Shown: positions 1 through 9,075 of the stretch, in pieces
How the letters are laid out: each line of letters opens with the position of its first letter
How positions within the stretch are numbered: the stretch's first letter is position 1
Assembly: GCF_014384895.1 (NCBI RefSeq)
Contig: NZ_JACRSQ010000013.1
Location: forward strand, 54,868 to 118,867
Direction: 5' to 3'
Length of the DNA stretch: 64,000 bases
Source: Bianquea renquensis
Lineage (GTDB): Bacteria; Bacillota; Clostridia; Lachnospirales; Bianqueaceae
Notes under the pieces: model-generated
What the model saw: the letters and a program-made list of their open reading frames with translations, nothing else
Databases searched by the model: none
What the model was told of the DNA's origin: nothing
Position numbers and translations under genes: made by a program

Positions 1-671
1 ACTACGCCGCGCTGCACATTCCAGCGCAGTGCAACCTGCGCGGCTGTTTTACCGTATTTCTCACCGATGGCCGTTAAGACGGGATGGGTGAAAATACCGT
101 GATTGCCCTCAGCAAACGGGCCCCACGCCTCCGGTACGATTTCATATTCCTTCATCAGTTTCAGTGCATCTGCCTGCTGAAAGAAAGGATGCAATTCGAT
201 CTGATTGACAGCGGGTACAACTTCGACTGTTTCACAGATATCAGCCAGTACATGGGGATAGCAGTTGCAAACGCCGATAGCACGGATGACGCCTTCTTTA
301 TAGAGTTCCTCCATTGCACGCCATGCACTCATATAATCGCCCATCGGCTGATGAATCAGATACAGGTCGAGGTATTCAAGACCCAACTTTTTCATGGAAA
401 CTTCAAACGCTTTCTTTGCGCCCTCATAGCTTGCATCCTGAACCCACAGCTTGGTAGTGATGAATAAGTCACTTCTCTTTATACCGCTTTTTCGAATGGC
501 ATCTCCTACTGCTTCTTCGTTCATATAGGCCGCTGCGGTATCAAGCAAGCGATATCCGCTTTGAATTGCATCCAGAACAGCCTGTTCGCACTGTTTGGCA
601 TCGGGAACCTGAAAGACCCCGAAGCCTTCCAATGGCATTTTGATTCCGTTATTTAATGTAATATACTCCAT
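1..671 (-). CDS. Aldo/keto reductase, 3' end outside window
   Basis: NAD(P)H-dependent carbonyl reductase of the AKR superfamily, cytoplasmic. About 223 residues are visible, starting MEYITLNNGIKMPLEGFGVF; the C-terminus runs off the left edge. The AKR catalytic tetrad is visible: Asp and Tyr in LLDTAAAY, Lys in FITTKLWV and His in LYLIHQP, followed by the GVCNCYP and NQIELHPF segments typical of the 2,5-diketo-gluconate reductase-like branch (about 280 residues when complete). The start is supported by GGAGGAACTGTC just upstream. It follows an apbE remnant and a ferredoxin-type AKR on the same strand, so it belongs to the redox cluster interrupted by the 15.85-kb insertion. Substrate unknown. 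Confidence 0.9.
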   Translation of the reverse strand, partial: MEYITLNNGIKMPLEGFGVFQVPDAKQCEQAVLDAIQSGYRLLDTAAAYMNEEAVGDAIRKSGIKRSDLFITTKLWVQDASYEGAKKAFEVSMKKLGLEYLDLYLIHQPMGDYMSAWRAMEELYKEGVIRAIGVCNCYPHVLADICETVEVVPAVNQIELHPFFQQADALKLMKEYEIVPEAWGPFAEGNHGIFTHPVLTAIGEKYGKTAAQVALRWNVQRGV

Positions 672-723
672 GACAGTTCCTCCATTTTAAAGTTCTTGGC
701 AATTATTTTAACCGATTTTTTCT

Positions 724-897
724 TCAGGCAGAAGTCTCTGTTTGTTTATCAGTTTCAACCTCAAAGTGTGCACCGGATTGTTCCAATTTTATCAGCTTGT
801 CCTCTGCGTCCGATAACGCCGTTTCCGCATTCCTGCCATAAGCAGTCATCGTTATGTAGGTATCCATAGCAAGATGACGATTTCTACATTTTCTCAT
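724..897 (-). pseudogene. Truncated ApbE-like FMN transferase fragment
   Basis: A 57-residue reading frame whose ATG overlaps the stop of the upstream aldo/keto reductase (ATGA). Residues 11-40 (MDTYITMTAYGRNAETALSD, then AEDKLIKLE) match the conserved N-terminus of ApbE, the FAD:protein FMN transferase that covalently flavinylates exported electron-transfer proteins. Complete ApbE has about 300 residues and needs downstream FAD- and Mg-binding motifs that are absent here, so this copy cannot be active. It is either a deletion remnant or a coincidental short product. The ApbE-like identity rests on this short motif only. Confidence 0.55.
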
Positions 898-2012
898 AGC
901 GTTTCTTTACTATTATCAAAATATGAGGCAATCGTCTCCATTCTGGAAACCTGATCCACATGGAATGGACAGCGGTGATTGCAATGACCGCATTTCAGGC
1001 AGTCAGAAGCTTTCTTTTCCAGCTTCTCATAATGATTGTAAGCCAGGCGGTCACCGGCTTTGGCGAGATCGTAATACTTATTGATCAGACCAATGTCCAG
1101 GCCCGCAGGACAGGGCTTGCAGTGATTGCAGTAAACACACTTGCCGCTCGCATCCTGGGGCGTAAAGCTGCCAATGACGGAATAATCCGTTTCTCCCGGT
1201 TCTGCCTCCAGAAAACCGAGAATCCGGTCTAAATCTGCCTTTCCACGAATCCCCGGCAAAACCGTCAACACACCCGGCTTATCCAGCGCATATTGCAGGC
1301 ACTGATACTCCGTAAGTGCCTGACCGAAGGGGGAGGTTTTCGCATCCAGAAGCTGCCCTCCGCTGAATGCCTTCATTACAGAGATTCCGACCCCCTCTTT
1401 TTCACAGCGCCGGTACAGACTCATCCGTTCCTCCATATCTCCGATTCCATAATCGCCCTTACGGTAATCATAACCGGGATTGATGCTGAACATCAGCATA
1501 TCCAGAATGTCCATATCCAGCACTTGATTTGCCAGAGACGGCGTATGGGAGGAGAGGCCGATATGCCGGACAACTCCCTGGTCTTTTAAATCTTCAATAT
1601 ATCGAATCACGCCTGCTTTTTCTACTTTGCGCAGATCTGCGGCATCGTCAATACAGTGGATAAAACCAAAGTCAATATAGTCCGTCTGCAAGGCATGAAG
1701 CTGCCAGTCAACAGACCGCTTGATGGTATCCAGATTTGTTGTCCAGCCGTAGGTACCGGTTTCATAATTTGCACCAAAATGAATCTGGAAATACGCCTTA
1801 TCCCGGTTGCCTTTGAGCGCCCGTCCATAGGCCGCAAAGGGCTTTGCCTCAGCGGAGGCCATGTCAAAATAATTGATTCCCCGCTCCAGCGCATAACGAA
1901 CGGTTTCTTCAATTTCCTGTTCACTGGCCGCCTGAATGGAACTTGTGCCAAGTCCTATGATACTGATCGGTTCCCCTCCGTGGGGCAATATTCGATATTC
2001 CATCGCTTTCAT
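894..2012 (-). CDS. Aldo/keto reductase with C-terminal 4Fe-4S ferredoxin domain
   Basis: A 372-residue cytoplasmic oxidoreductase. Residues about 1-275 are an AKR barrel (ISIIGLGTSSIQ, then GINYFDMASA and YIDFGFIHCID). The C-terminus carries two cysteine clusters, CVYCNHCKPCPAGLDIG and CLKCGHCNHRCPFHVDQV, of the bacterial-type ferredoxin fold, implying one or two 4Fe-4S clusters. Such fused AKRs are common in anaerobes and are thought to exchange electrons with ferredoxin or flavodoxin as well as nicotinamide. In the pre-insertion arrangement it directly followed a flavodoxin gene (its 3' half ends at 2041), which is a plausible redox partner. GGGAGGACATAGCAGG precedes the ATG. Physiological substrate unknown. 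Confidence 0.92.
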   Translation of the reverse strand: MKAMEYRILPHGGEPISIIGLGTSSIQAASEQEIEETVRYALERGINYFDMASAEAKPFAAYGRALKGNRDKAYFQIHFGANYETGTYGWTTNLDTIKRSVDWQLHALQTDYIDFGFIHCIDDAADLRKVEKAGVIRYIEDLKDQGVVRHIGLSSHTPSLANQVLDMDILDMLMFSINPGYDYRKGDYGIGDMEERMSLYRRCEKEGVGISVMKAFSGGQLLDAKTSPFGQALTEYQCLQYALDKPGVLTVLPGIRGKADLDRILGFLEAEPGETDYSVIGSFTPQDASGKCVYCNHCKPCPAGLDIGLINKYYDLAKAGDRLAYNHYEKLEKKASDCLKCGHCNHRCPFHVDQVSRMETIASYFDNSKETL

Positions 2013-2040
2013 CCTGCTATGTCCTCCCTGCCATTTATCT

Positions 2041-2275
2041 TTATAAGTTCAGATCCTTCACCCATTTTTTCAGGGACTCTTCCGACAAGTTTCCATTTAG
2101 CAGCCTGCCCTGCAGAAGTGTTGCCCCCGGACAGCTCGGTTTCAATTTCGCATTTGTCTTTCCCATACCGCTGCCGCCGGAGGTTGCAAAAGGGATGATC
2201 GTCTTACCGGAAAAATCATAGCTTTCCAGAAACGTATTGATGATCGTCGGGGCCACATACCACCAGATCGGGAAC
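2041..2275 (-). pseudogene. Flavodoxin gene, 3' half (split by insertion)
   Basis: The frame reads FPIWWYVAPTIINTF onward to the stop after KKWVKDLNL, the C-terminal half of a short-chain flavodoxin, with the FMN-contacting segment GKTIIPFATSGGSGMG. There is no start codon of its own. The 5' half lies 15.85 kb away at 18125-18378 and ends VFVGFP. Joining the two halves and removing one copy of the 6-bp duplication gives a continuous VFVGFPIWW frame of about 159 residues. The split is therefore caused by the element at 2276-18124 and not by random decay. Confidence 0.9.
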
Positions 2276-2285
2276 TAAACTGTAG
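2270..2285. repeat. Left target duplication plus terminal inverted repeat
   Basis: GGGAAC (2270-2275, target duplication) followed by TAAACTGTAG (2276-2285, terminal repeat) on the plus strand. It is the mirror of the right end at 18115-18130. Confidence 0.85.
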
Positions 2286-2435
2286 CCCGCCTTCATTTTC
2301 CCTTGAAAATACTGGCTTTAACGGCATACACAAATGTGTTTCCTGTACCTCAATATAAATAATAGCACATTACCTACTATAGCAGAAGCCTCAATAAGTT
2401 CGTGCAGTATAAACCTTCAGTTTATAACTGCAAAC

Positions 2436-2460
2436 GCCAACGGCATTGTTTACCGTTGGC
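2436..2460. terminator. Hairpin after the tnpC-like gene
   Basis: GCCAACGG (2436-2443) and CCGTTGGC (2453-2460) form a perfect 8-bp stem with a 9-nt loop just downstream of the minus-strand tnpC-like gene. There is no strong U-tract, so termination is only likely. Confidence 0.4.
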
Positions 2461-2479
2461 TTTATGTATTTTGGATGTA

Positions 2480-2866
2480 TTACAGGCTGCTGATAATATT
2501 TCTGCTTTTCTTGGCGAGCGCCTTTTTCAGTTTCTCGTTTTCTTGTTTCAGCGTATCATTTTCCCGCTTCAGCATAGCGAGTTCCTGCATGAGTAAACCG
2601 ATTCTGTCATCCATCGCCTTATCCAGTATATGTTTTCGAGGATTGGCCATTCCGACCCGACTGGCGGCTTGGTCGATTTCGGCTCGTATAATCGGGTTCT
2701 TGTAAAAAAATCCTCTTGACAGGCCTGTCATTTTCATAAGCTGCGGTACGGAAATCTGTTCACCGTTTTCCATCAGCTTTCGGATTGCCAGCCTTGCCGC
2801 AGTTACCTTTTCATCACTGCGTTCTTTGTTAATCTCAACCATCTTGTCGTATTTGTTCATATTCAT
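2480..2866 (-). CDS. TnpC-like (DUF6262-type) coiled-coil transposition protein
   Basis: 128 residues. The N-terminal half resembles a short helix-turn-helix (ISVPQLMKMTGLSRGFFYKN) and the C-terminal third is a heptad-rich coiled coil (LKRENDTLKQENEKLKKALA). This is the layout of the TnpC accessory protein of Tn554-type site-specific transposons, which helps two tyrosine recombinases (TnpA, TnpB). Directly upstream is an N-terminal fragment of such a recombinase. The catalytic parts are missing, so this is the tail of a deleted Tn554-like element. The ATG at 2866 was chosen because GGATGGGGTG precedes it; an ATG two codons further in is also possible. Confidence 0.7.
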   Translation of the reverse strand: MNMNKYDKMVEINKERSDEKVTAARLAIRKLMENGEQISVPQLMKMTGLSRGFFYKNPIIRAEIDQAASRVGMANPRKHILDKAMDDRIGLLMQELAMLKRENDTLKQENEKLKKALAKKSRNIISSL

Positions 2867-2886
2867 CACCCCATCCTTCTAAGTTT

Positions 2887-3465
2887 TCAAGTAATATTCG
2901 TGTTGATGAACAATCCTTCCAGATTTGCATATCCGAATAGCTTTCCGATACTTTCCAGCACATTTCGCAGCTTTAATATATCGTCACCGTTTGATTTTCC
3001 TGATGAGCCGTTGGTTGCCTTGTGGATCAGGTATTCTTCAATCAGCTCCCGGTTTATATCTTTACAGGATTGAATGTCGCTTCGTTTATCCTGCAGATAC
3101 TTGGAAAACTGCCGTAAGGAACTGATTTCCCGCTGCACTGTTCTGAGTTTTTCGTATTTCAGGTGCAGATAGACCGCCTGTTTGACTTCCTGCCGGATTT
3201 GCTCCTGCGTGATCTTGGTGAAATTCAGTGTGTTTGTCCTGTAAATCGGGTTTTGTTCGATGGGAATATCCAGTTTTTCCAAGCACCAGATGTCTTTTTC
3301 CTACTCCGGTCTGATATCCTCCGGCTGCAAAAATCTTACCACTCGCCGTATAAGCCGCAGCAGGTGTGCTTCCCGATAGCTTTGAGTGCCATATACGCTG
3401 GTTTTCGTTTCGTAGAAGGAAACGCCATTTTGCGTTGGCATATTTATCATCTGCCATTTTGTATA
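2887..3465 (-). pseudogene. Tn554-type tyrosine recombinase, N-terminal fragment
   Basis: From 3282 downwards the frame encodes a SAM-like core-binding region (LNFTKITQEQIRQEVKQAVY, then SLRQFSKYLQD and ELIEEYLIHKATNG), the part of phage-integrase-type recombinases that precedes the catalytic domain. An in-frame TAG at 3301-3303 separates it from the more N-terminal part (SYREAHLLRLIRRVVRFLQP), and the frame ends at GLFINTNIT with no R-H-R-Y catalytic domain. It thus has a nonsense mutation plus a large 3' deletion. It lies 20 bp before the tnpC-like gene, matching the tnpB-tnpC order of Tn554 elements. Confidence 0.65.
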
Positions 3466-3779
3466 CCTCCAATCAATCGTTTTTGAATTTTTCAAAACGA
3501 TTGACCGAGGCGGGCTTCTGCAGCCTGCGCACGGCTGCCTGCCCGTTAGATGGACGCGACGCAAAAAGCCAAACCTATCCCATGAAAAACACGGGACAAA
3601 TTCGGCTTTACGGTTGAAGTATTTACATTCCTGTCGATGAGGTATGTAAAAAAAATATGCGGCAGGATGTTTTTCTACAGAGATATGGCGGGCATATCTA
3701 AAAATAATCGTCCTTCATTTATGCGCTCCAACCGCAGCAATACCGTCGGTTGAAGGGCTTTGGTCAGTTATTATTTGCT
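3466..3779. other. Non-coding gap
   Basis: No convincing gene on either strand. A weak inverted repeat (CAACCG at one arm, CGGTTG at the other, about 3728-3752) lies downstream of the minus-strand surface protein and could terminate it, but lacks a clear U-tract. Confidence 0.4.
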
Positions 3780-6116
3780 TTATGCGGCTTTTCTTTTTTT
3801 GCGAGCTGCTATTACAATCAGTGTTCCTCCGGATACAGCCATCAGCGCCAGCCACAGGGTCATATTGCTGTTATCCCCGGTCTGAGGAGATTGTACATTT
3901 GTATCGGTATTATTGGTACTTGTGCTGGTGCCCGGATTCGGCTTTGCGGCAGGCAGCTTTTCAATCTCCACCTTCTCCGTATAGCCGCAAACGGTGCAGG
4001 TGTGCTCCTTTTCGCCGCATTCCGTTTCGGTGGCTTCTTTCGTTACCGTCCACTCACCGTACCGGTGCGCTTCCTTGTTCTGCACATCGCCGCAGCCGCA
4101 TTCATCCCAGTGCTCGGTTTCGTTGTGTTCCAGGGTATAGTCGTGGGCAGTGTAAGCATTGGTAAAGAGCATCTTCTCCTCCGGGGAGTCCCAGTCCATG
4201 TTATCCCAATCTATATAGTAGATCGAGCCGTTCTCCGTTTCCTCGCAGGTTGCCTGGAAGATCAGTATTTTATATTCCGGTTCGTATTCCGGCTCCACAC
4301 CATCCGATAAGGCCATCGCAGCGGCTTCGGTATCATCTGCCAGAACCAGGTACCACACCGCGTCGTCGTATGTCCAGTTCTCTTTGCCGTCGTCCACCTG
4401 CTGCACGAACATGCCTTGGCGGAGCATACTCTTAAGCTGCTGAGAGAGGCCGGTGAAGGTCATGGCTCCGTCATAATCACCCTTTCCGTTGGTGGTGACG
4501 GAAGCGGAAATTGTCATATCCTGATACATGTCCTCATCGACTTCGCCCATAAACATGATCTCCAACGTAAACACGGTTTCGCCGGGAACACCGCTGTCGC
4601 CCAATTCCACCGTGGTGGTGAAGGGCGCGGTCAGGGTAATGATCTCGTCCCAATAAGCAATGAAGGTCGCATCTTCTGTCACCGCATACTTTTCACCAGC
4701 GTAATAGAGGGAAGAGCCAGAAGAATCTATGCCCCACCAGCCAATGAACACACGGTTGCCGTTGTCGTCCTTCAGTTCGGGGAGTGAGATGGGGTCATCG
4801 CCCTCTTCCACCGCCATGGTATCGAGAATTGTCCCATCCTCGTCTTGGAAGGTGACGGAAAAAGTCGCTGGCTCAGGAGCAACGACAAGCTCCCAATAAA
4901 GGCGAGGGACACCGTTTGCATCTTGAACCCAAATTCCTTCTTCGGATATTTCACAGAGTTTTTGGAAAAGTTCTGTCAAATTTGTTGATAAGGTTCCATT
5001 CTCATCTGTTCCGACAGTATAGTAACAGTTTTCAACTATCGCATTCGCCCTTCCGTTTTCTTCACCTGCATAATTCATTTTTGATAGTGAAGGAGAAATT
5101 GCACCAGCAGCAACATCGCCTGCTATCGCAGCAGAAGAATAGCAACTATAAACCCCTGAAGTTGCCGTACCTGTCTGACCGCTAGATAATACAGCACTCA
5201 CCACTCCTGCGATACCACCGGCATTTCTGGGTGAAGTAACAGCCCCCTCGTTATAGCAATCTCGAATTTCCGAAACAACGGGATCACCTCCTGTATAAAC
5301 CATTCCCGCAATGCCGCCAGCGTTTCCATATTTACCGTTTGCTGCTTTTACAGAGATATCCCCTTCATTCTTGCAAGCGTCTATCTTCCCTGCATAAACG
5401 GTCCCAGAAAGCCCTCCGGCATATAAATCACCATAAGCGGCAGAAAAATTCAAATCAATGCGGCCGGAATAAAGACAATTTTGCATGGCTCCTGCCTGCA
5501 CTTCGCCAGTCACTCCGCCAAAGAATGAAGCGTTTGAATTTCCCTCTTGAATCGTAATATCCACATTGGAAGCACAGTTGGTAATATTACCGGCAAACAG
5601 ACCGCAGATACCGCCTAACCAGGAAGCCTCAATCTTCGAAACGTCTGAGATGCTTCCGTTCACAGTCAGATTCAAAATTTCACCTTCAGCAATGCCAAAC
5701 AAACCTACGCCAGAACGAGGGCCAACATTGCTTAATTCTGAAATACTGTATGCGATACAGCGCCCCTGGCCATCAAAATTGCCATGAAAGTAGTGGCCGG
5801 CATAGTAATCGTTCTGCAGCGAGCCGCCTATAGGCTCCCAGCTCACAGCCGTCATATCAAGATCGCTGGTCAGAATATAATGAGCATCCGCCCCGGCACC
5901 GGCTTTGATTTGTTCTGCAAAATAGGCGAACTGTTCTGCCGTTGCAATCTCATACGGGTTTGCTTCCGTACCATCGCCACTTTCATATGCAGTTGCCACA
6001 GAGTTTCCGTCCCACACGCTCACAGTGGACTCCTCCGCAAAAGCCATTGTCGGCATAAGCCCTGCCAGCAGGCAAAATGCAAGCAGCAAACTTAATAATC
6101 GTTTTTTTGTTTTCAT
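3780..6116 (-). CDS. Cell-wall surface protein with SPQTGD anchor
   Basis: 778 residues. A signal peptide covers about residues 1-28 (MKTKKRLLSLLLAFCLLAGL, then AFAEE). Residues about 50-400 contain repeated GLUG/beta-helix-like segments (GGICGLFAGNITNC, GGLSGTVYAGKIDAC, AGGIAGMVYTGG). Around residue 418 an InlB-type B repeat begins (FSVTFQDEDGTILDTMAVEE, ending FIAYW). Near the C-terminus is a Cys-rich HYGEWTV/CTVCGY-type motif, then SPQTGD, a hydrophobic helix and KKRKAA, the order of a sortase sorting signal with Ser instead of Leu in LPXTG. Likely wall-anchored adhesin or binding protein; ligand unknown. It is the last gene of an operon led by the genes at 8.4-8.8 kb. AAGGAAACC lies before the ATG. 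Confidence 0.85.
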   Translation of the reverse strand: MKTKKRLLSLLLAFCLLAGLMPTMAFAEESTVSVWDGNSVATAYESGDGTEANPYEIATAEQFAYFAEQIKAGAGADAHYILTSDLDMTAVSWEPIGGSLQNDYYAGHYFHGNFDGQGRCIAYSISELSNVGPRSGVGLFGIAEGEILNLTVNGSISDVSKIEASWLGGICGLFAGNITNCASNVDITIQEGNSNASFFGGVTGEVQAGAMQNCLYSGRIDLNFSAAYGDLYAGGLSGTVYAGKIDACKNEGDISVKAANGKYGNAGGIAGMVYTGGDPVVSEIRDCYNEGAVTSPRNAGGIAGVVSAVLSSGQTGTATSGVYSCYSSAAIAGDVAAGAISPSLSKMNYAGEENGRANAIVENCYYTVGTDENGTLSTNLTELFQKLCEISEEGIWVQDANGVPRLYWELVVAPEPATFSVTFQDEDGTILDTMAVEEGDDPISLPELKDDNGNRVFIGWWGIDSSGSSLYYAGEKYAVTEDATFIAYWDEIITLTAPFTTTVELGDSGVPGETVFTLEIMFMGEVDEDMYQDMTISASVTTNGKGDYDGAMTFTGLSQQLKSMLRQGMFVQQVDDGKENWTYDDAVWYLVLADDTEAAAMALSDGVEPEYEPEYKILIFQATCEETENGSIYYIDWDNMDWDSPEEKMLFTNAYTAHDYTLEHNETEHWDECGCGDVQNKEAHRYGEWTVTKEATETECGEKEHTCTVCGYTEKVEIEKLPAAKPNPGTSTSTNNTDTNVQSPQTGDNSNMTLWLALMAVSGGTLIVIAARKKRKAA

Positions 6117-6163
6117 ATCGTCGGTTTCCTTTCTGTATACATTGAATGAACTATATGCAGTTC

Positions 6164-8431
6164 TTATTTCCCAAACAAGACCTTGCGCTTTGTATAGAGG
6201 AAGATCAGCAGGGCAATCAACCCGGCAAGGGAAAGGCCGGATATACCCATAAAGACATGGAGAAGCGTTGACTGGCCGGAGTTCTGTTCGCTAATCGGCG
6301 CCATAGCCGCTACCGCTTCTTCCGTGCGTACCACGCCGGCGTTCAGTTCGGTTCCATCGGACAAGGTTAAAATGCGTTCACCGTCCTCGTTGATCGTTGC
6401 ACCGATGATCCCCACGCCGTCGCTGCCCGTTACCTTGCCGAGATTTTTTTCTGTGCCGTCGGTAAGGGTAACAATCAGCTCGCCGCTGTCGTTGATCTCA
6501 ATGTTGGCAATCCCAACGCCATCTTTACCGTCTTGGCCATCCACACCATTTTTGCCGTCTTTTCCGGGAGCGCCGTTTGTACCGTCAACGCCGTCTTTGC
6601 CATTTACGCCGTCCGAACCGTCTTTTCCGTCGGCACTCGTTGCCTTAATGCCGGTATCAGTGGTGCCAATCCACCAGTTGCCATTATCGCCTATGTACGG
6701 GGGCAAGCCGTCTTGTCCATCTTTGCCGTCCTGCCCGTCTGCGCCGGGGTCGCCTTTATCACCCTTGTCGCCTTTCAAGCCTTGCAGGGCGGAAATGGCG
6801 ATCAGATTTTTCCACTCGGTATCGGAGCCGGTTGTGTATCTCCACTGGATATAACCGCCGTCAACCCGCAGTTCTACCTCACGGCCATCGGCTCCGTCCT
6901 GTCCGTCTTTGCCGTCCTGTCCGGCCGCACCGGTAAGCGCAGAAAGGTCAACAAGATCATTCCATGTGGTATCACCCTTATATCGCCATTGAATGGTAGT
7001 GCCGTTGTTTTGCAGTTCGATCTCGCGGCCATCTGCGCCGTCGGAGCCGCCGGAGCCGTCCCCGCCAGCAATGGCGGAAAGGGCAAGCAGGTCACGCCAC
7101 GCGTCGTCGCCCTCACTCTTATATTTCCACTGGATATGGGTTTCGTTGGTGCGAAGCTCCACCTTGCCGCCATCCGCGATTACAATAGAGGTAATATCTA
7201 CAAAATCACTTGCGTAGTCCGTCTTTTGATCCCCGTTGTACTGTTCGTTGAATACATACAGCTTGGTATTCGCGCTTAAAGTTACATCCGCCGGGAGGGA
7301 AAGGCTCGCCGTTCCGTTTGCGCCGTTCGCCGTGCCGTCCAACTGCAAAACGTGCCCGTAGTAGGTGACCGCGCCGTTATCCACCACAACAGCGGAAATG
7401 TATTCGTCTGTCCCGGTCTGTGCGCCGGAGTAAGAAAAGCTGACTGTACCGTTTTGCATCGACACGCCGGAAACAGAGAAGCTTTTACGGCTTGCGTCCA
7501 GCAGCGTCAGCTTCCATTCATTGCCGGAATAGCCGGCAACGGCTTGCAGCGCGTCTGCGCCCACGGTGCCGGAGGCTTTGCCGTCGACCGCGGCCGATGT
7601 AAGGAGGACGGCGTTTTGATCCAGGTTAAAAGCGGGGCGAGCCGGCCAAAGAAGGTTCGATTGGAAGTTGCTCACAACACCATCTGCTGTGACCCGACCT
7701 ACATACCAAGTTTTGAGTTGTGCGGTATTGCCTGTGTAAGGAGAACGGAGCCACCAATTGCTCACGACCGAACCCAAATAGGCGATTCGCGCAGCGTCAT
7801 TGGTAAATCCGTAAGCCCCGGTTTCCGCTTCCTCTGCCGAAAGGAAAAACACCTTGTCCCCGTTTAAAATATTGTCAGAAGCGGCAAATGTGGCGCTATA
7901 TGTGCTGCTGGTAAATGCTCCGTCGCTTTTCGTCGTCGCCAAAACCGCGCCCTGTTCCAGCATGGTCAGATTGCCGCTGTAAAAGTCATTGCACCATTCC
8001 TGCGCCTCGCTGTCCTGCCATGCGTTCGCGATCTGGCAATTTGCGTGGTCGCCATCATGGGACTCGCCTTTGTAATATGTCCAGGAGTTACCATCATAAA
8101 CAGAATGCTGGGACTCCTGAAAATACACACTCGTCCAATTGTCTTTTATCAACAGCGTTTCAGACAGCATGAACAAGCCCGTTTCCTCAGTGTTGGTCTG
8201 GTCGTCCAGCACCCGCCATTTGATGGGGCCGGGGGTGGTGTAGTCGGTCTCAATCTCCCAGTAGCCGAAATAGATATAGTCATATCCATCCGCGCTGTCC
8301 CAGCCGGAAATCCCGCCTGTGCCAAGCTGTATGGCTTTGCCAGTGTCTGTTCCCACTGCCAATACCGCTGGCGGCACAAGCCCCACAAGCAGGCAAACGC
8401 AGAGCAGTACCGCGAATAATCGTTTTTTCAT
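6164..8431 (-). CDS. Collagen-like repeat surface protein with DUF6273-like domain
   Basis: 755 residues with signal peptide (1-25). Residues about 50-275 resemble the DUF6273 surface domain (IKWRVLDDQ near the start, SNWWLRSPY later). At about 423-550 there are three copies of an IQWxY module (THIQWKYKSEGDDAW, TTIQWRYKGDTTW, GYIQWRYTTGSDTEW). Between and after them run Gly-X-Y collagen-like tracts at about 503-516, 551-578 and 601-640 (GKDGQDGADG type). The C-terminus has a single helix (GISGLSLAGLIALLIFLY) followed by TKRKVLFGK; no LPXTG-like motif precedes it, so it may be membrane- rather than wall-anchored. Its ATG overlaps the upstream stop (ATGA) and is preceded by AAGGAGG. Gly-X-Y tracts can change length by recombination. 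Confidence 0.85.
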   Translation of the reverse strand: MKKRLFAVLLCVCLLVGLVPPAVLAVGTDTGKAIQLGTGGISGWDSADGYDYIYFGYWEIETDYTTPGPIKWRVLDDQTNTEETGLFMLSETLLIKDNWTSVYFQESQHSVYDGNSWTYYKGESHDGDHANCQIANAWQDSEAQEWCNDFYSGNLTMLEQGAVLATTKSDGAFTSSTYSATFAASDNILNGDKVFFLSAEEAETGAYGFTNDAARIAYLGSVVSNWWLRSPYTGNTAQLKTWYVGRVTADGVVSNFQSNLLWPARPAFNLDQNAVLLTSAAVDGKASGTVGADALQAVAGYSGNEWKLTLLDASRKSFSVSGVSMQNGTVSFSYSGAQTGTDEYISAVVVDNGAVTYYGHVLQLDGTANGANGTASLSLPADVTLSANTKLYVFNEQYNGDQKTDYASDFVDITSIVIADGGKVELRTNETHIQWKYKSEGDDAWRDLLALSAIAGGDGSGGSDGADGREIELQNNGTTIQWRYKGDTTWNDLVDLSALTGAAGQDGKDGQDGADGREVELRVDGGYIQWRYTTGSDTEWKNLIAISALQGLKGDKGDKGDPGADGQDGKDGQDGLPPYIGDNGNWWIGTTDTGIKATSADGKDGSDGVNGKDGVDGTNGAPGKDGKNGVDGQDGKDGVGIANIEINDSGELIVTLTDGTEKNLGKVTGSDGVGIIGATINEDGERILTLSDGTELNAGVVRTEEAVAAMAPISEQNSGQSTLLHVFMGISGLSLAGLIALLIFLYTKRKVLFGK

Positions 8432-8763
8432 GTTGTGTCCTCCTTTTTTGCTCTGGCTTTGGTTCTTTTGGGTTTCACGCCGGAGCGTCTTTGTTCATTC
8501 CTGCATACCCCCAGCAGGGAGCCGGGGAATTGGTGATAGTGGCGGCAGGAGCCGCAGTCAATGCTGTCCGGATTGTCGTCCGCCATATCGGTATAGGGGC
8601 AGGCGTCCTCAATGGTCAAAAGGACAGGCCGCCCTGATGGCGAGTAGATCGGGTTTTCAATCACGCTTTTGTAATCTTCCACATACGTTTGGGCGCCCTC
8701 GTCCCAGCGCAGGGGTACTTCAATCACTTCACCCTCAAACGCATACCGTTTGACCTGTTCCAT
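8428..8763 (-). CDS. Conserved hypothetical protein with four cysteines
   Basis: 111 residues, no signal peptide, not assigned to a named family. Cysteines lie in EDACPYTD, DCGSCRHYHQ and GVCRNEQRR, a pattern that could bind a metal. The C-terminus is strongly basic (KPKRTKARAKKED). It is translationally coupled to the collagen-like protein (ATGA overlap) and follows a 37-codon reading frame by 3 nt, so it is the first or second gene of the surface-protein operon. A regulatory or nucleic-acid-binding role would fit the basic tail but is only a guess. Confidence 0.7.
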   Translation of the reverse strand: MEQVKRYAFEGEVIEVPLRWDEGAQTYVEDYKSVIENPIYSPSGRPVLLTIEDACPYTDMADDNPDSIDCGSCRHYHQFPGSLLGVCRNEQRRSGVKPKRTKARAKKEDTT

Positions 8764-8766
8764 TTC

Positions 8767-8880
8767 TCAACCTCCGCTCGGTTGGCGGCGGCGCTTTGTC
8801 GCTGCGTCCAGAGCCACCCCCGCAGCAAAGGCGGCCAGTATCAAAACGCCGGAGCGGGCGCGGGTTTCATGGCTATACAC
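8767..8880 (-). CDS. Possible 37-residue small protein
   Basis: A GTG-started frame reading VYSHETRARSGVLILAAFAA then GVALDAATKRRRQPSGG; the central segment could be one short transmembrane helix, with a basic tail. Its stop lies 3 nt before the next ATG, as in tightly packed operons. The start is uncertain (GGGGG lies about 10 nt upstream of the GTG). Confidence 0.35.
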   Translation of the reverse strand: MYSHETRARSGVLILAAFAAGVALDAATKRRRQPSGG

Positions 8881-9032
8881 TCTGCGGACACCCCCTTTCC
8901 CCAAACGCCGGGTTTGCCAAAGCGCAAAAAGGACGCGCCCCGCCCACGGAATGACCGTGGACGCAGCACGTCCCTTGAAACAGCGTTAGGAAGCTCTGAT
9001 TGTACGCAGGAAAAAAGGATAGACTTATCCTG

Positions 9033-9075
<43 letters not shown>

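Noticed and set aside
6533..7279. Plus-strand frame opposite the collagen-like repeats
   Set aside because: The Gly-X-Y repeat on the other strand keeps this frame open; the residues are low-complexity and match no family.
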